This document shows positions 42,076 through 52,231 of a stretch of DNA of 55,832 nucleotides, one piece after another. Location of the stretch: assembly GCA_003427395.1 (NCBI GenBank), contig BFEA01000394.1, positions 1,279,804 through 1,335,635 on the forward strand, in the 5' to 3' direction. The position numbers and the translations under genes were made by a program. This stretch comes from Chara braunii. Lineage: Eukaryota > Streptophyta > Charophyceae > Charales > Characeae. The notes under the pieces are model-generated. The model saw nothing but the letters and a program-made list of their open reading frames with translations. It was not told the DNA's origin and did no database searches. Position 1 is the stretch's first letter, and every line of letters starts with the position of its first letter.

Positions 42076-43866
42076 ATTATATTTTGACAGGTGGAGATTC
42101 AGGCGATCCACCCAGAATAGGGAAGATTCTGCAGTTGGTCTACCTTTGGCTTAAGCACTGATTTACAAGTAGGCTTAGGTTTAGCTTATAAGGAAATTTT
42201 GAGGGAGGATGTATTATGAAATTGTATTCTCCATACACTTATGATCTTAGCTTGGGGATTGGTCTGCCGTGTGTTAAGGTCCTTTTGATCATTTGATCCA
42301 AGTTTAGGGCTAGATTCAGCTTGATCCCTTGAGGATCACTTTTTGTTATCACTGATAACAGGTCGGTTGCCGATTCGTCGGTCTACGACTCAATTTCAAC
42401 TCTCCCTCCACACTCAACCTAAAAGGCTTTAGCCCTGGTGATTTCGTTGTTTTATTATGGTTTCACCCGAACATTTATTGAATGGTCATTTAACAAAGGT
42501 GCTGAGTATTTAATTAAGGTTGGTTGGACATGAGGTTTGGGGCTTGCATGGCTAAAGCAAGGGGTATGAGTGTCGAAGATGGTTGGGGTTGACTTCGTGT
42601 AACGCGTGGGCTGTTGATTTGGTTCGTTGATGTGATTGCAGGTATGTGTGGTGAGTCAGATTCTGGATTTGGTTGCCTACGATCACATATATACGTATTA
42701 TTGTGAGAGACCCTGTGAGACCGTGAGAGGTGATCGTCATATACTTCACCCTTATATATGTATACATGAGTATACTTAGGATGAATGTTTGCATGGGTTG
42801 AAGAGTCCCCATACTAAAATCCTACTCAGAAGCCGAGGCTGAGGGGCTTAGGGGAGGCCTCTCCTTCTATTTTTGTTCTTGCTTTTTGATGATTTTTCTT
42901 AGTCGCACGTTTGGTCATGGGCCGGGATTCGAGGTCCTTGTCCAGGACACCCCAAGCCCTAGGCTCTGCAGGGGAGGGGTTTTTCCCTCGCGCAGAGCCT
43001 ATTTGATTTGCCTACCGAGACACTCAGGCCGAGAATCGGAGGTGCCGTGGCGGCTGCACGGTTTTTCCTTCAGCCGTGCAATGTCGTGAAGGGTTAGGCT
43101 CTCACGACACTTCGAGTCTGACACTTGAGTGTCATAAGCGGTACTCGGATCCATGAGGGACCGCTTGATTATGGGCACTACATACTATGTCATCATTGCG
43201 ACTGCTTGCGTACGCCTGCATTGCAAGTCGATATGAGTAGCCCCTGCGTCCGTGTGGTTTTATACTAAGTCTCGCGCGCGACGCTTACCCGATTTCCGCG
43301 TCAGAAAGTTATGGGTTGGATGCCGAGGGGCTAGGAGCGTTGTCGCGTTATTTATGTTGGGTCGTTTTATACGTGTGTGTATGCGCGTGTTTTATTTTTT
43401 GTGTTTGTTAGAGTGGTGTGCGCGTGGTGTGTGGGATGCGTCCTAGTCGACCGACGACGGGCCGCGCCTGGGACTTCAGTTTCCCAAGATGTCGGTTCGC
43501 GTACAGGTCCGACAGAGGCGTATTACCGCGCGTACCCCCTATGCTACAGTGAACGAGAAACGCCCTCGGCTGGTCCACCTCTGCGATTGCAACTGATTAG
43601 CTTTCATATTGTGGACTGGTAGCTCGACAGGGATACGCCCACCGAAGGGAGGTGATAGCTCCCGTAAGGTGTAGGTAAGTTGTGCCTCGCGTAGGCCCTA
43701 TCCTGTCGTAGGGGCTCACGAGAGGTATGGCTGGCGCACTCAACCGGAGCGGCTTATGGAAGCTCCAATGTATATTTGCGACGAAGGATTTTAACCAACT
43801 CCTGCGTGACGCGGTCGGGAGGGTCCCACGCTGCCCTGGTGCGGTGCCGGACCGATGCGCTCGACA

Positions 43867-43870
43867 ACGG
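43867..43870. repeat. Target-site duplication (ACGG), right of element A
   Basis: Matches 16,021-16,024. Confidence 0.85.
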
Positions 43871-44032
43871 TAATCTTTCCAAAAGTCTCAAGCCTGCTGC
43901 AGGTATTTCTGGAAAAATTTTGATCGAAGCAGGGAGGTATTGAGTTTGTAGTAGCTGGCCCCCTGGTCTGGTCGTTTACGAAAGGTCAAAATTGCCATAG
44001 ACATCATGTGGTCCACAATAGGGTACGGGCGC
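43867..44032 (-). pseudogene. LINE L2 endonuclease end, separated from L2 by element A
   Basis: The minus-strand translation reads YPIVDHMMSMAILTF, then RKRPDQGASYYKLNTSLL and SKFFQKYLQQA, aligning with GLDHKMYMLALTF and onward in L1. A TGA follows QQA, and WKDYR leads to the element A junction. The frame continues at 16,024 with PQQELQIA and FNNDFF once element A and one ACGG are removed. The LINE sequence ends at about 44,032, which is probably the 5' truncation point of L2. Confidence 0.88.
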
Positions 44033-44033
44033 A

Positions 44034-44090
44034 AAGGGCCTACTTTGATCATAGTACGATAGCCCCCAAGGGCCTACTTTGATCATAGTA
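44034..44090. repeat. 23-bp direct repeat at the L2-element B junction
   Basis: AAGGGCCTACTTTGATCATA plus GTA occurs at 44,034-44,056 and 44,068-44,090, a 34-bp period. It sits exactly where L2 homology stops and may be a by-product of the insertion or a local duplication. Confidence 0.7.
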
Positions 44091-45038
44091 GGTTGGGTCA
44101 CACGTATTAGGGACATCTCTCAAAATTTATTCCAAAATTTCATCAAGAATGCCACAAAATTCAAGCAATCATTCTCACGAAATTTGTGATATTTCCTCGT
44201 CAGACTTTTATATCACAAAAATGTTCATCATCTTAGCACCACTTTTTGGTGCTCTCGCTCAATATCATCCATGTTTCTGGGGATTAGCCAACCTTTGGGC
44301 TTCCCTCCACATACAAAAGGACACGCTTTAGTTGTGACACTCACATTTACCATTACCCAGATATTTTCTAAGTTACAATATAATAATTTTTGTTGAAAGA
44401 AAAAACGCACCCTCTTCCATTGCACTTAAGATTCATCTGTTGTTTGCCAGATATGCCTGAATGCAAAGAAAAACCTTGTAATTCAAATCATCTCAAAACA
44501 CGTACACATTACGAGAGTCATTCACATGAGGACAAACTCACAAGACTGAGAGTGATAGTGAAAATCCCCACAAAACAACACTTGAAATCCATACAAGTAC
44601 ACATGATCTGGAGCCTTGCGAAAACAAGGGCTCCTGTCGATATCTCAAATAGCCACAAGTATTATACAAGGTAAGAAAAACAAATGTCAAAATGTCAAAA
44701 AATCAAAGTCCAGATGTTAACGTAGTTGCGACATCACTCTAATATGTGTCTCATACATCACACCCAAAAACTAAGAAAAACTCTGAATGTACATATGAAT
44801 GTCATCAAAACACTCTGCGTTACTGAGAAGCAGAAAGGTCAGAGGGGCTACTTTCAGTGTCACCTCTATATACATCTAAAGTTGAAAGTCCCTCGTGACT
44901 TGGTCACTCTATCATTGATGTACATGGTTCTGATCCAATCCTCCATGTGCTCCTCTATATACAATAATCCATCAGGACTGAGTGTCAGGCCTCTCATATC
45001 TCCTAACTCAAGACCTTTCTGGACCCTAATGGAAAACA
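44091..45038 (-). other. Element B 3' non-coding region
   Basis: AT-rich, with no supported gene. It occupies the position of the 2-kb tail of element A after ORF3 and has a similar base composition. I see no LTR start in it. Confidence 0.5.
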
Positions 45039-47329
45039 CTACTCGTGGTCACTCATGACCCGCTGTAACTGCCTATACAACTGTGCCCTCACCCCATCAC
45101 GAGTTTTTGGCACTAAGACTCCATTCCTGTCTCTCCAAACCCTTGAGGACTCCCTTTTGGCCAATCCATCTGCCTCATCCTTGAGACTCTTGAGGCAGTC
45201 GTCAGATCGATGTTTGACCCTCTTACAGTAAAAACACTTCTCAATCTTCTTCTGAGTCATTTTATCTTGGTCTTGCGAAGGAACAGATGAGGGGGTTGTT
45301 GTGACCTCGCTCTTGACCTCATGCTGAGGAATCCCTGAAAAAGTAGGACAGGTTGCTCTGCCATCTGTCTGTACCACATGCGCCTCCACTTGCCCCTCTG
45401 GCCCAGAACCAGTGGCCCAAGATCCCAACGCATCCTCCAACCCGGCATATATTGAGGTGTGGCCGATTCTTGATAATCCTTTGGGTCTCCCCTCGTCTTA
45501 GCCTAAACCATAACCTGATCTGCGCTCTCCTGTACTTCCTGCATACCTACCACCTCTGCTTATGTCGTAGGCATAGCATACTCAACCTCTACGGCCTCCC
45601 CTGAATGCCTATCATCGTCCATTATTGACCCTCGCTGGACTGCTAAGGAAGTAGGGGCCTGCCACTCAAATTTTCCAACCTCAGACTGCTTTCGTCCCAG
45701 TATCTCATCTGGCTCCATCATGAGCTTGTCCAGAAGAGGAATCTCATCTCCCTTCTGCTGTTCACCTCCTTCTTCCTTCTTCTTGGTTTGGAAGAGCTCC
45801 TCAGCGGGCAACCCTCTGATCCCATACCTCTGTACCTCTGTCCAATCCACCACTGCAATAGGAACTTGGCGCCCCACCTTAGACTCCATGTCCTTCAATC
45901 TTCTTTCCCACTCTGCCTCGTTTGCTTGGGATGAAGCCTGGTGGGTCTGGATATGCCTCCTCAGTACCTCATTGACGTGGTTGAGGGTCTGATTGACCAA
46001 CTTGAGGGCTTCATTCTCTGCCCATATGTCTACCATGTTTGTTTTTACGGCTCCAACTCCTTTCCTTGCCCTTTCACTTCCTCCTTCAAATCTTCAATCT
46101 CTCTTTCCCAGTCCAGCCTCTGACCATGAGAAGTTTGTGCTACCTTTGTCACTCGTCTCCCTATCTTCTCATAAGATGCCTTTGTTGCTGCAAACCCTTC
46201 CTTCATGATTCTTTTCAGGCTAAGTAGTAAGTCTGTGAAGACCAACTTAACCCCTATCTCCTGGCGCCTCTCGGTGGGTCTGCCTGCAACCTCCATCAAT
46301 CTGTCAAACCCTTCTCAGGTCTCTGTGAGTAAAGGAGGATCATCCTTCCTAGCAGTCTTCTGACCTTCCACCTCTACAAGTTGTTTTCCCTGCTGCATTT
46401 TGTCTCTCATTTCTACCAGATTATTCAGCCTAATCTGAATTCTGATCTCCTTTTCCATTGCAACCCTCTGAATCCTGTCCATATCCTTCTTCTTGGCAGC
46501 TTCTTCCTCCTGCTGATCTCGCTCTCCAACGCATGAGGCTGATCAAGTTTTTTCTCTTGTTCAGGACAGTGATCAGGTATCTGATCATGCTCTGGAGGTG
46601 GTTCTGGATCATCCGAGTCTCCTCCTCTTTGTGCTCCCTTAATTGCATGTCCTTCTTTCATCTCGTACCTGTGAGTTGTGTGCCCCTTCCTTCTTTTCCG
46701 CTCTCCCCGTGTCCCATGGGGTGCTTTATGTCCAATTGCTCGTCCCTCTGCTCCTTCTGGCTCTCTCCTCTTCCTTTTCATCGCTCACATGTTCTCTGGT
46801 TGGCGCTGGGGAGTATGGTAGTTCCTCAGTAGATGCTTGCAGTCTCCCCAGTTTGTGGCTCTCTCCACGATGGTCCTGGCAAAAGACCTGATGACTCTCC
46901 TTACAAACTAGATATATCCTCTAACTCTCATCTCAAGCAAAATGTTATGTTCACCTGCAAACAGATCATAAGCCCAGAGGAACTCCTCTAAGTTGGAGGA
47001 GTCGAAGCGAATAGGCGATCCATCACTTCCCACAAGCGACGGGTGAAGTCCCTCCACCTTCCTCTCAAACTCCTACCAAGTAAGCGACTCCCTGACAAAC
47101 CTCGCAATCGGCTCAGCCCACTCGCCACTGCCTCGTACCTCTATCAACATTCTGGCCAATCCCCAACCATGCTCACAGGCATGAGCCTCAAACCTAGCTA
47201 AAAATATCTTTACACTCCTTCCATTGAAAATAGGAGGCCGGCTCTCTCTGGTGGTCTTCTGCTGCCCCCCTTGTCTGGTAGTCCTAAGTGGGGCTTCCAT
47301 CGGCCCTGCCCGCCCCTCCCTCTTGGCAT
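45039..47329 (-). pseudogene. Element B ORF3: second Gag-like protein with zinc knuckle
   Basis: The ATG at 47,329 gives MPRGRGGQG, matching MPRGGKGTR of element A, after which the frame shifts. The Gag-like block reads RPPIFNGRSVKIFLARFEAHA then CEHGWGLARMLIEVRG, and EPIARFVRES matches EPIARIRREA of A. A charged coiled middle includes EALKLVNQTLNHVNEVL (45,560-46,036). The end carries CFYCKRVKHRSDDC (CX2CX4HX4C) and DGVRAQLYRQLQ. Frames are broken at several points. Conservation of both ends between A and B supports a real gene. Confidence 0.72.
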
Positions 47330-47331
47330 AG

Positions 47332-47385
47332 CTGTAAAAGATATCAAGTATGCACAACAAGGAAGAGACAACAAGAACACAGGGG
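47332..47385 (-). promoter_or_regulatory. Putative 3' splice site upstream of element B ORF3
   Basis: On the minus strand a pyrimidine-rich stretch (TTGTTGTCTCTTCCTTGTTG, then TATCTTTTACAG) ends in AG two bases before the ORF3 ATG. The upstream words GCTTACCCC and TGTTGTCTC are shared with element A. Confidence 0.5.
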
Positions 47386-47503
47386 GTAAGCATGTCAGGA
47401 AACCACAGTAAGAGACACATATAGCCCTCTCATAATTCCCTAAATACGTATACCTATAAATGTATTTATATACTTAACTCTATCCTTATTCTATCAAACC
47501 ATT

Positions 47504-48840
47504 CTAATCCAACGACTTGCGTTTCTTCTCTCTGTTATACGAAGGGCCGAAGGCCTTCCCCTTGCAGCTAGAAACCACATGGTTTACCAATTTCATGCTC
47601 ACCTTATCTCGTGCCACAAACTTCTTCAATCTCGAGCTAAACACCCAGTCCTTCCACGTCGTTCCATTCATCTCCTCCATTTGGTATGCCCCGTGCTCGC
47701 CACATCTCACGATTCTGGACAACCATAATCACCGCTTGTCCAACTTTCTTGACCACTACTTTTCTAGGGATCAGTCTTACAGCAACACCGTATCTCCCAC
47801 CTTAAAAGGCTCATTTCTTACTCGTGCCAACTGGTCTCACTTGAACTTATCCTTGGTCCGACTATCAGGCACTCTACTCGCCGCCTCTTGAACTCTATCT
47901 TTTATGACTCCAATCTGACATGTCCTTAGATCGAGCAACTCCTCAAAAGACAAGGTCGTTTCGAGGTCTTGTCGTCTCCAAGTCTTTAGGAAACTTTCTA
48001 TAGGGAACGTCGCATGTCTGTCACACCATAGTGTAGTTGGCGCGTAGTTGATACTCGTTCTGAAAGTGATATTTTTCACAAAGAAGACAACTCTTAGGAA
48101 ATTTTGCCACTGATTAGGCCTGCCATCTGTCCATTTTGCGAGGAGATTAGTAATGGTACTGTGTCCTCTTTCCACCAGCGAGTTAACCTGAGGGTGTGCC
48201 GCAGTCGTATACTCGGTAATCACACCATATCCCCTCAGCAACGTCTTCACTTATGCACAAGTGAATTCGGACCCCCTGTCCATTACGAATCTTGAGGCAA
48301 AAGGATAAAGAATATAATATTCTTCAATGCATCGAACCAATACTTCTCCTGTCTTCGTGCGAATAACCTTGTCATCCATAAATCCTAACAGATTGTCTCG
48401 TGCATCAAAGACATAATTAAGCCTTCCTATGCCTAAAGGCAATACCAATAGATCCAAATGGATGACCGCTCCAACCTTACGTATATATCTAGGGTGAAGT
48501 GGTTCCTTAGGTATAAGGGAAGACCACTCCTGACATGGTACACAAGACTTACAATAATTGTCAATTATGTGTCCCATGTCATCCCAATAATATAAGTCGT
48601 GAATCTTTAAGTACGTCGCATCTGCGTTTCTATGACCACTTGCCGTTCCGTCATGAAGGGCAGCCATAACATCAATCTATCGATTTACATCATAGACTAC
48701 CCTTCTCAAATTTCTTCTTTTATTTCTCATGAACATATGACCGTCTTTCACCAGGAAATTTCACCGCATCTTAAGGACTTTTTCGCTAATATCTTTTTCT
48801 CTCATTTCACATGAAAGGAGCATCCCTAGTTCCATATGTA
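47504..48840 (-). pseudogene. Element B integrase
   Basis: The zinc domain shows LHDGTASGHRNADATY and CKSCVPCQE. The catalytic core shows VIHLDLLVLPL, FVMDRGSEFTCA and HPQVNSLVERGHS, so D,D,E are all present. The C-terminal part has VRNEPFKVGDTVLL, KRWLWLSRIVRCGEHGAYQ and WKDWVFSSRLKKF. It retains the Trp (LWCDRHATFP) that is a stop in element A. Stops occur after FTCA (about 48,251) and around the GDTVLL segment. It ends at 47,504, giving nearly the same distance to ORF3 as in A (about 170 bp). Confidence 0.85.
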
Positions 48841-49345
48841 CTCCGTCATACTCTTCTGCACGAAAGACCTGTCTCTCCTTCTTCAAAGTCGTCATCCTCT
48901 CCTTCGTGAACCACATTCTGTTCCCTATTTTGCCTTTCCTCCTCAATCCTAGCAACTTCATCCTGAAGCAGCGAGTTTGCCAGAAGGTACATTCCTCCTA
49001 TCAATTGTTCATACTTTTCTACCTACTGGGGTCTGTTCTCCAATGTGACCAGATCTTCCCTCACTCTACTCTTGACATTCCTCAATAATCCTCCTCAACA
49101 TACGGCTTGAGGACTATATCTGACCGTCGTACATAACCTAGAGGTGCAAGTCATATAGGTCGTCCAGGAGTAATGTGTTCACCCACGACTAGCGATCAGG
49201 AGTTAATGTGGAGTCATACATCCTCTTCCTTATCCAGAAATCCATCGACTGGCGGAGTATCTTCGACTACCTCTTTGTTACTCTTATCCCAGTCGACGCG
49301 ACTTAACCCATCTTTCCTATTTTTGTTCCCAGGAATATTTTCCAA
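48841..49345 (-). other. Element B RNase H-integrase spacer
   Basis: Decayed coding sequence in several frames, including remnants of the DGLSR and VDGFLD region near 49,200-49,320. It corresponds to 29,200-29,640 of element A. Confidence 0.5.
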
Positions 49346-49735
49346 TTAAAAATCAAACATCCAGATGTATGTTAACCATCTGACAATAGCTGAATCCGAA
49401 GAAGTGAAATTCTTAAGTAAACCTGGCAGAGCAGTTGGGTCAACTCTTAGCACGAAACTTCTGCCAAAGAGGTAATTTCTAAAAATTCGTAAGCAATGAA
49501 GAACTGTCAAAGTCTCCCGCTTAAACTGGGAGTAATTTCTTTCAGTTGTGTTAAGCTTTCGACTTTCAAATCTCAAAGGTCGTTCTTCTCCCTTACAATC
49601 TTTTTGAATCAATACACCTCCCAAGGTAGTTGGTTCAACATTAGTCTCCACAATAAAATGTCTTGTTAGGGTGGCGGCATGATCTGACACGCATAATACT
49701 TTACCCTCCTTCCTCAAATTTCTTTCTTCAAGTCT
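49346..49735 (-). pseudogene. Element B RNase H
   Basis: Reads FIVETNVEPTTLGGVLIQ, ERPLRFESRKLNTTERNYSQF, LTVLHCLRIFRNYLFG, LRVDPTALP, and RWLTYIWMFDF. The first catalytic Asp of element A (EIDAGP) is Asn here (ETNVEP), so the enzyme would be inactive even without the stops. Confidence 0.8.
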
Positions 49736-50945
49736 TTAATTACCAACTCCTGCTTATCTCCCCATTCCCAATCTTGACATTGGCGTACAAGCTTTCGCAG
49801 TTGCTCTGTCTTAACCGCAAACCCCTTAATAAACACCCTAAAAAAAACACACGTTCCAAGAAACTTCCTTACTTCCGTAATAGTCTCGAATGATGTCGGT
49901 CACTCGAGAATCTTGTTGGTATTCTTAGTGTTTGGCCGACGACCCCTCTCGTCACACACAAACCCTAAGATTGTCGCTCCACCCATACAATGTCGGGATT
50001 TCGATCCACTTACAGTGAGGTTATGCTCTTTTAGTAAGTCTAGGACCTTGCATAGATCTTGCACATGATCCCTAACAAACCGTCTAATCTCTGGCATCAC
50101 CTCCTGCTCATTCTTCTCCTTTGACCCTTTCACAACCTGATCATCAATATATGGTTGTGTAATATGCGAACTTACCGACTACATAGCCCTTACCATATGC
50201 CTTTGAACCATTGCGACCTCGTTCGTTCATCCTTGTGGTGCAACATTCATATGAATCAGACTCTGAGGAGTATGCATCGCAGTGACGTCGTCATAGGTCT
50301 GTCTGATGGGTAAACAGGAAACTTGACGTAACCAGAATATAGATCTATAAGTGAAATTATAGATCGTCCTGCGCAGGCTTCTGAAAGTGCATCAGCGTTC
50401 GGCAGACCACCTGCGTCCCTTACTGTCACAACATTTAATTGCTGCAAATCTTGTACCCATCACAAAGTCTCATTTGGTTTGACGAGGCAAAACTAAGGGG
50501 ATGCATATGGTCTACTTGAGCAGTCTGACACATACGTGCAAATCTTCCCATTAAGGTATTTTACCACTTTTTCCTCATCAGCCGGATTGGGATATCGCGC
50601 ACCTCGCAGGTTCGAAGGCTCATGTGGAACGATATGTATCTGAATCATCGGAATCTTGTCAACATCAAGACGACCACGTTCGTCATCATTGAAGGCATAT
50701 GCAGTATGTCTTCCTCTTATGGTCTCCACAATCAACTGTCTTTCTTGCGTTGTAAGAAAATCTGACTCTCTTATTATCAACGTTTCTTTTGTTTCCTGTT
50801 TGATACCACATGGTTCACTTTCTGCATTTTCACTTATTTGTCGTATAAACTCTCATTCCCGCTTGTAATAAACCTCTTGTTCCTCAGTCACGAGCATAGG
50901 AATATGACGACATTTTTTATCTATCTTTTTGTAGCGCCTTTGTGA
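49736..50945 (-). pseudogene. Element B reverse transcriptase
   Basis: Motifs in order: ERGRLDVDKIPMIQIHIVPHE, SSRPYASP-stop-FCLVKPNETL, LIDLYSGYVKFPV, VAPQG-stop-TNEVAMVQ, and YIDDQVVKG. The connection region has FLGTCVFFRVFIKGFAVKTEQL. Stops hit the Trp after YASP (TAG), the Arg after NETL (TGA) and the Trp of GWTN (TGA). Compared with A, each is a C-to-T or G-to-A change. There are further small indels near 50,250-50,300. Confidence 0.82.
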
Positions 50946-51061
50946 CCCTTGCTTGAGCCTACCCCTAAAAAAGGTCGAGTTGTACCGAGGGGATGAACTT
51001 ATGTCGGTCCTCCTACCCTTTCGGGCACTCGATATACCAACTCCGCTTCTTTTTCTCCCAT

Positions 51062-52147
51062 TTATTCAATTACCTTCTCTTTTCGGGCCTCTACAACCTC
51101 TGGGTCCGCCACCCCGTAGGTCGACACTATGTCTATTGCATGGCCTACACTTACTAAGCTAAGGGTCAGCGCTTCCAGCTGTCTTTCCCCGTCAAACTCA
51201 TTCCTTCGCAACCTTTTTTTCTCCTCTTCTGACTCTTTAATCGTGAAAGAGTCAGGATTGAGCCGGTTCCTTATACTTCGCGACTCCGTATTCCTGCATG
51301 TGATAACCTCATAGTTACCACACACAGGGTCGCATAAGACGAGGAACATTGTCCCATCATGTTTGTTAAGTATGAGGATCTCAGTCCTGCTCAAGAAGGA
51401 TGGGCCCAACAGAATCGGATGATGGAGATCAGGCATTATGAAAAAATAGCTTCTTACTTTGACCTTTCCAATCTCCAAAATTACTCCCGATGCGGTCCCC
51501 ACAAACATTGACCGACTATTCACTCCCATTAGAACTTCATTATCGGAGCGATCGATTTCCATTCCCAAGCGCAAAGCATGCTCCTCCTTAATGAGGTTCA
51601 TTTCTGTGCCAGTATCCACCATCGTTGTGCATGTCTTTTCTTTCACTATCACATCCAATCACCTACATGCGACGGACTTCCAGTCCATGTTCGTGTCTGT
51701 CTCCACCCATTCTGCTTCCTTGGGGATTATGGCCCCTTGACGCACGATAGCCACCATTTTTCTGGACAGTCGTGCTTTGAGTTCGTCTCGAAACCTTGGG
51801 GCTGAAGCCAGAACATCCTTCAGGTTCATTAGGTGATTATGACCCTCAAGGATTTTGTCCATCATTTCCTCCACATCATACCCAATCTTCTTCTTCTTCC
51901 ATTAGGTGTTAGTCTTAACACCCCTCTTTTTGGCTCTGTGCTCGGCTCTTTCATCCTCTTCTCTCCTCAACCTCTCATCCTCCTCATCCTCATCCTCATC
52001 CTCATCCTCCGGGATGTCCACAGTCCCTTTCTCCCCACTAGGCTCATGAACATATTTCGCTGGCTCGTCGGAGCTCACCGACCCCTTAGCCCTTGCCTTG
52101 ACTGTCTGTGGCGCCCTTCCCGATCTTGACGGTGGCCTAAAAGTCAT
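51062..52147 (-). pseudogene. Element B protease region
   Basis: The retropepsin triad is in MVDTGTEMNLI, followed by YFFIMPDLHHPILLGPSFL and CDPVCGNYEVITC. Upstream lies the acidic linker (a GAT/GAG repeat near 51,980-52,010 encodes alternating Glu-Asp) and MMDKILEGHNHLMNLKDVLASAPRF, aligning with element A. A stop after KSVACR and small indels split the frame. Confidence 0.82.
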
Positions 52148-52231
52148 TCCAGATCGAGGCGTCGGTCATGAAATCGTTACGCTTGATAAGTTTTCAGGCT
52201 CTCCTTGCGTTGTTGGACCCATACCGTAGAG

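Larger units (their letters stand above)
16025..43866 (+). mobile_element. Element A: giant Ty3/gypsy-type LTR retrotransposon (about 27.8 kb)
   Basis: Two direct repeats of about 8 kb (16,025-24,088 and 35,965-43,866), each starting TGTCGGTG and ending CGACA, flank an 11.9-kb internal region. Internal order is tRNA-Asp PBS, gag, protease, RT, RNase H, integrase, then a Gag-like third ORF and a 2-kb non-coding tail. RT before integrase defines the Ty3/gypsy order. The element is inserted into LINE L2 with an ACGG duplication. The LTRs differ at nine of the first roughly 165 aligned bases, six of these being transitions, so the insertion is not recent. All ORFs carry stops or frameshifts. Confidence 0.93.
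35965..43866 (+). repeat. 3' LTR of element A (7,902 bp)
   Basis: Gap-free copy of the 5' LTR. It differs by scattered substitutions and small indels, for example an extra roughly 24 bp near 36,528 and about 20 bp near 42,977. One ambiguous base lies at 38,075. Because it lacks the assembly gap, it is the better reference for LTR content. Confidence 0.93.
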
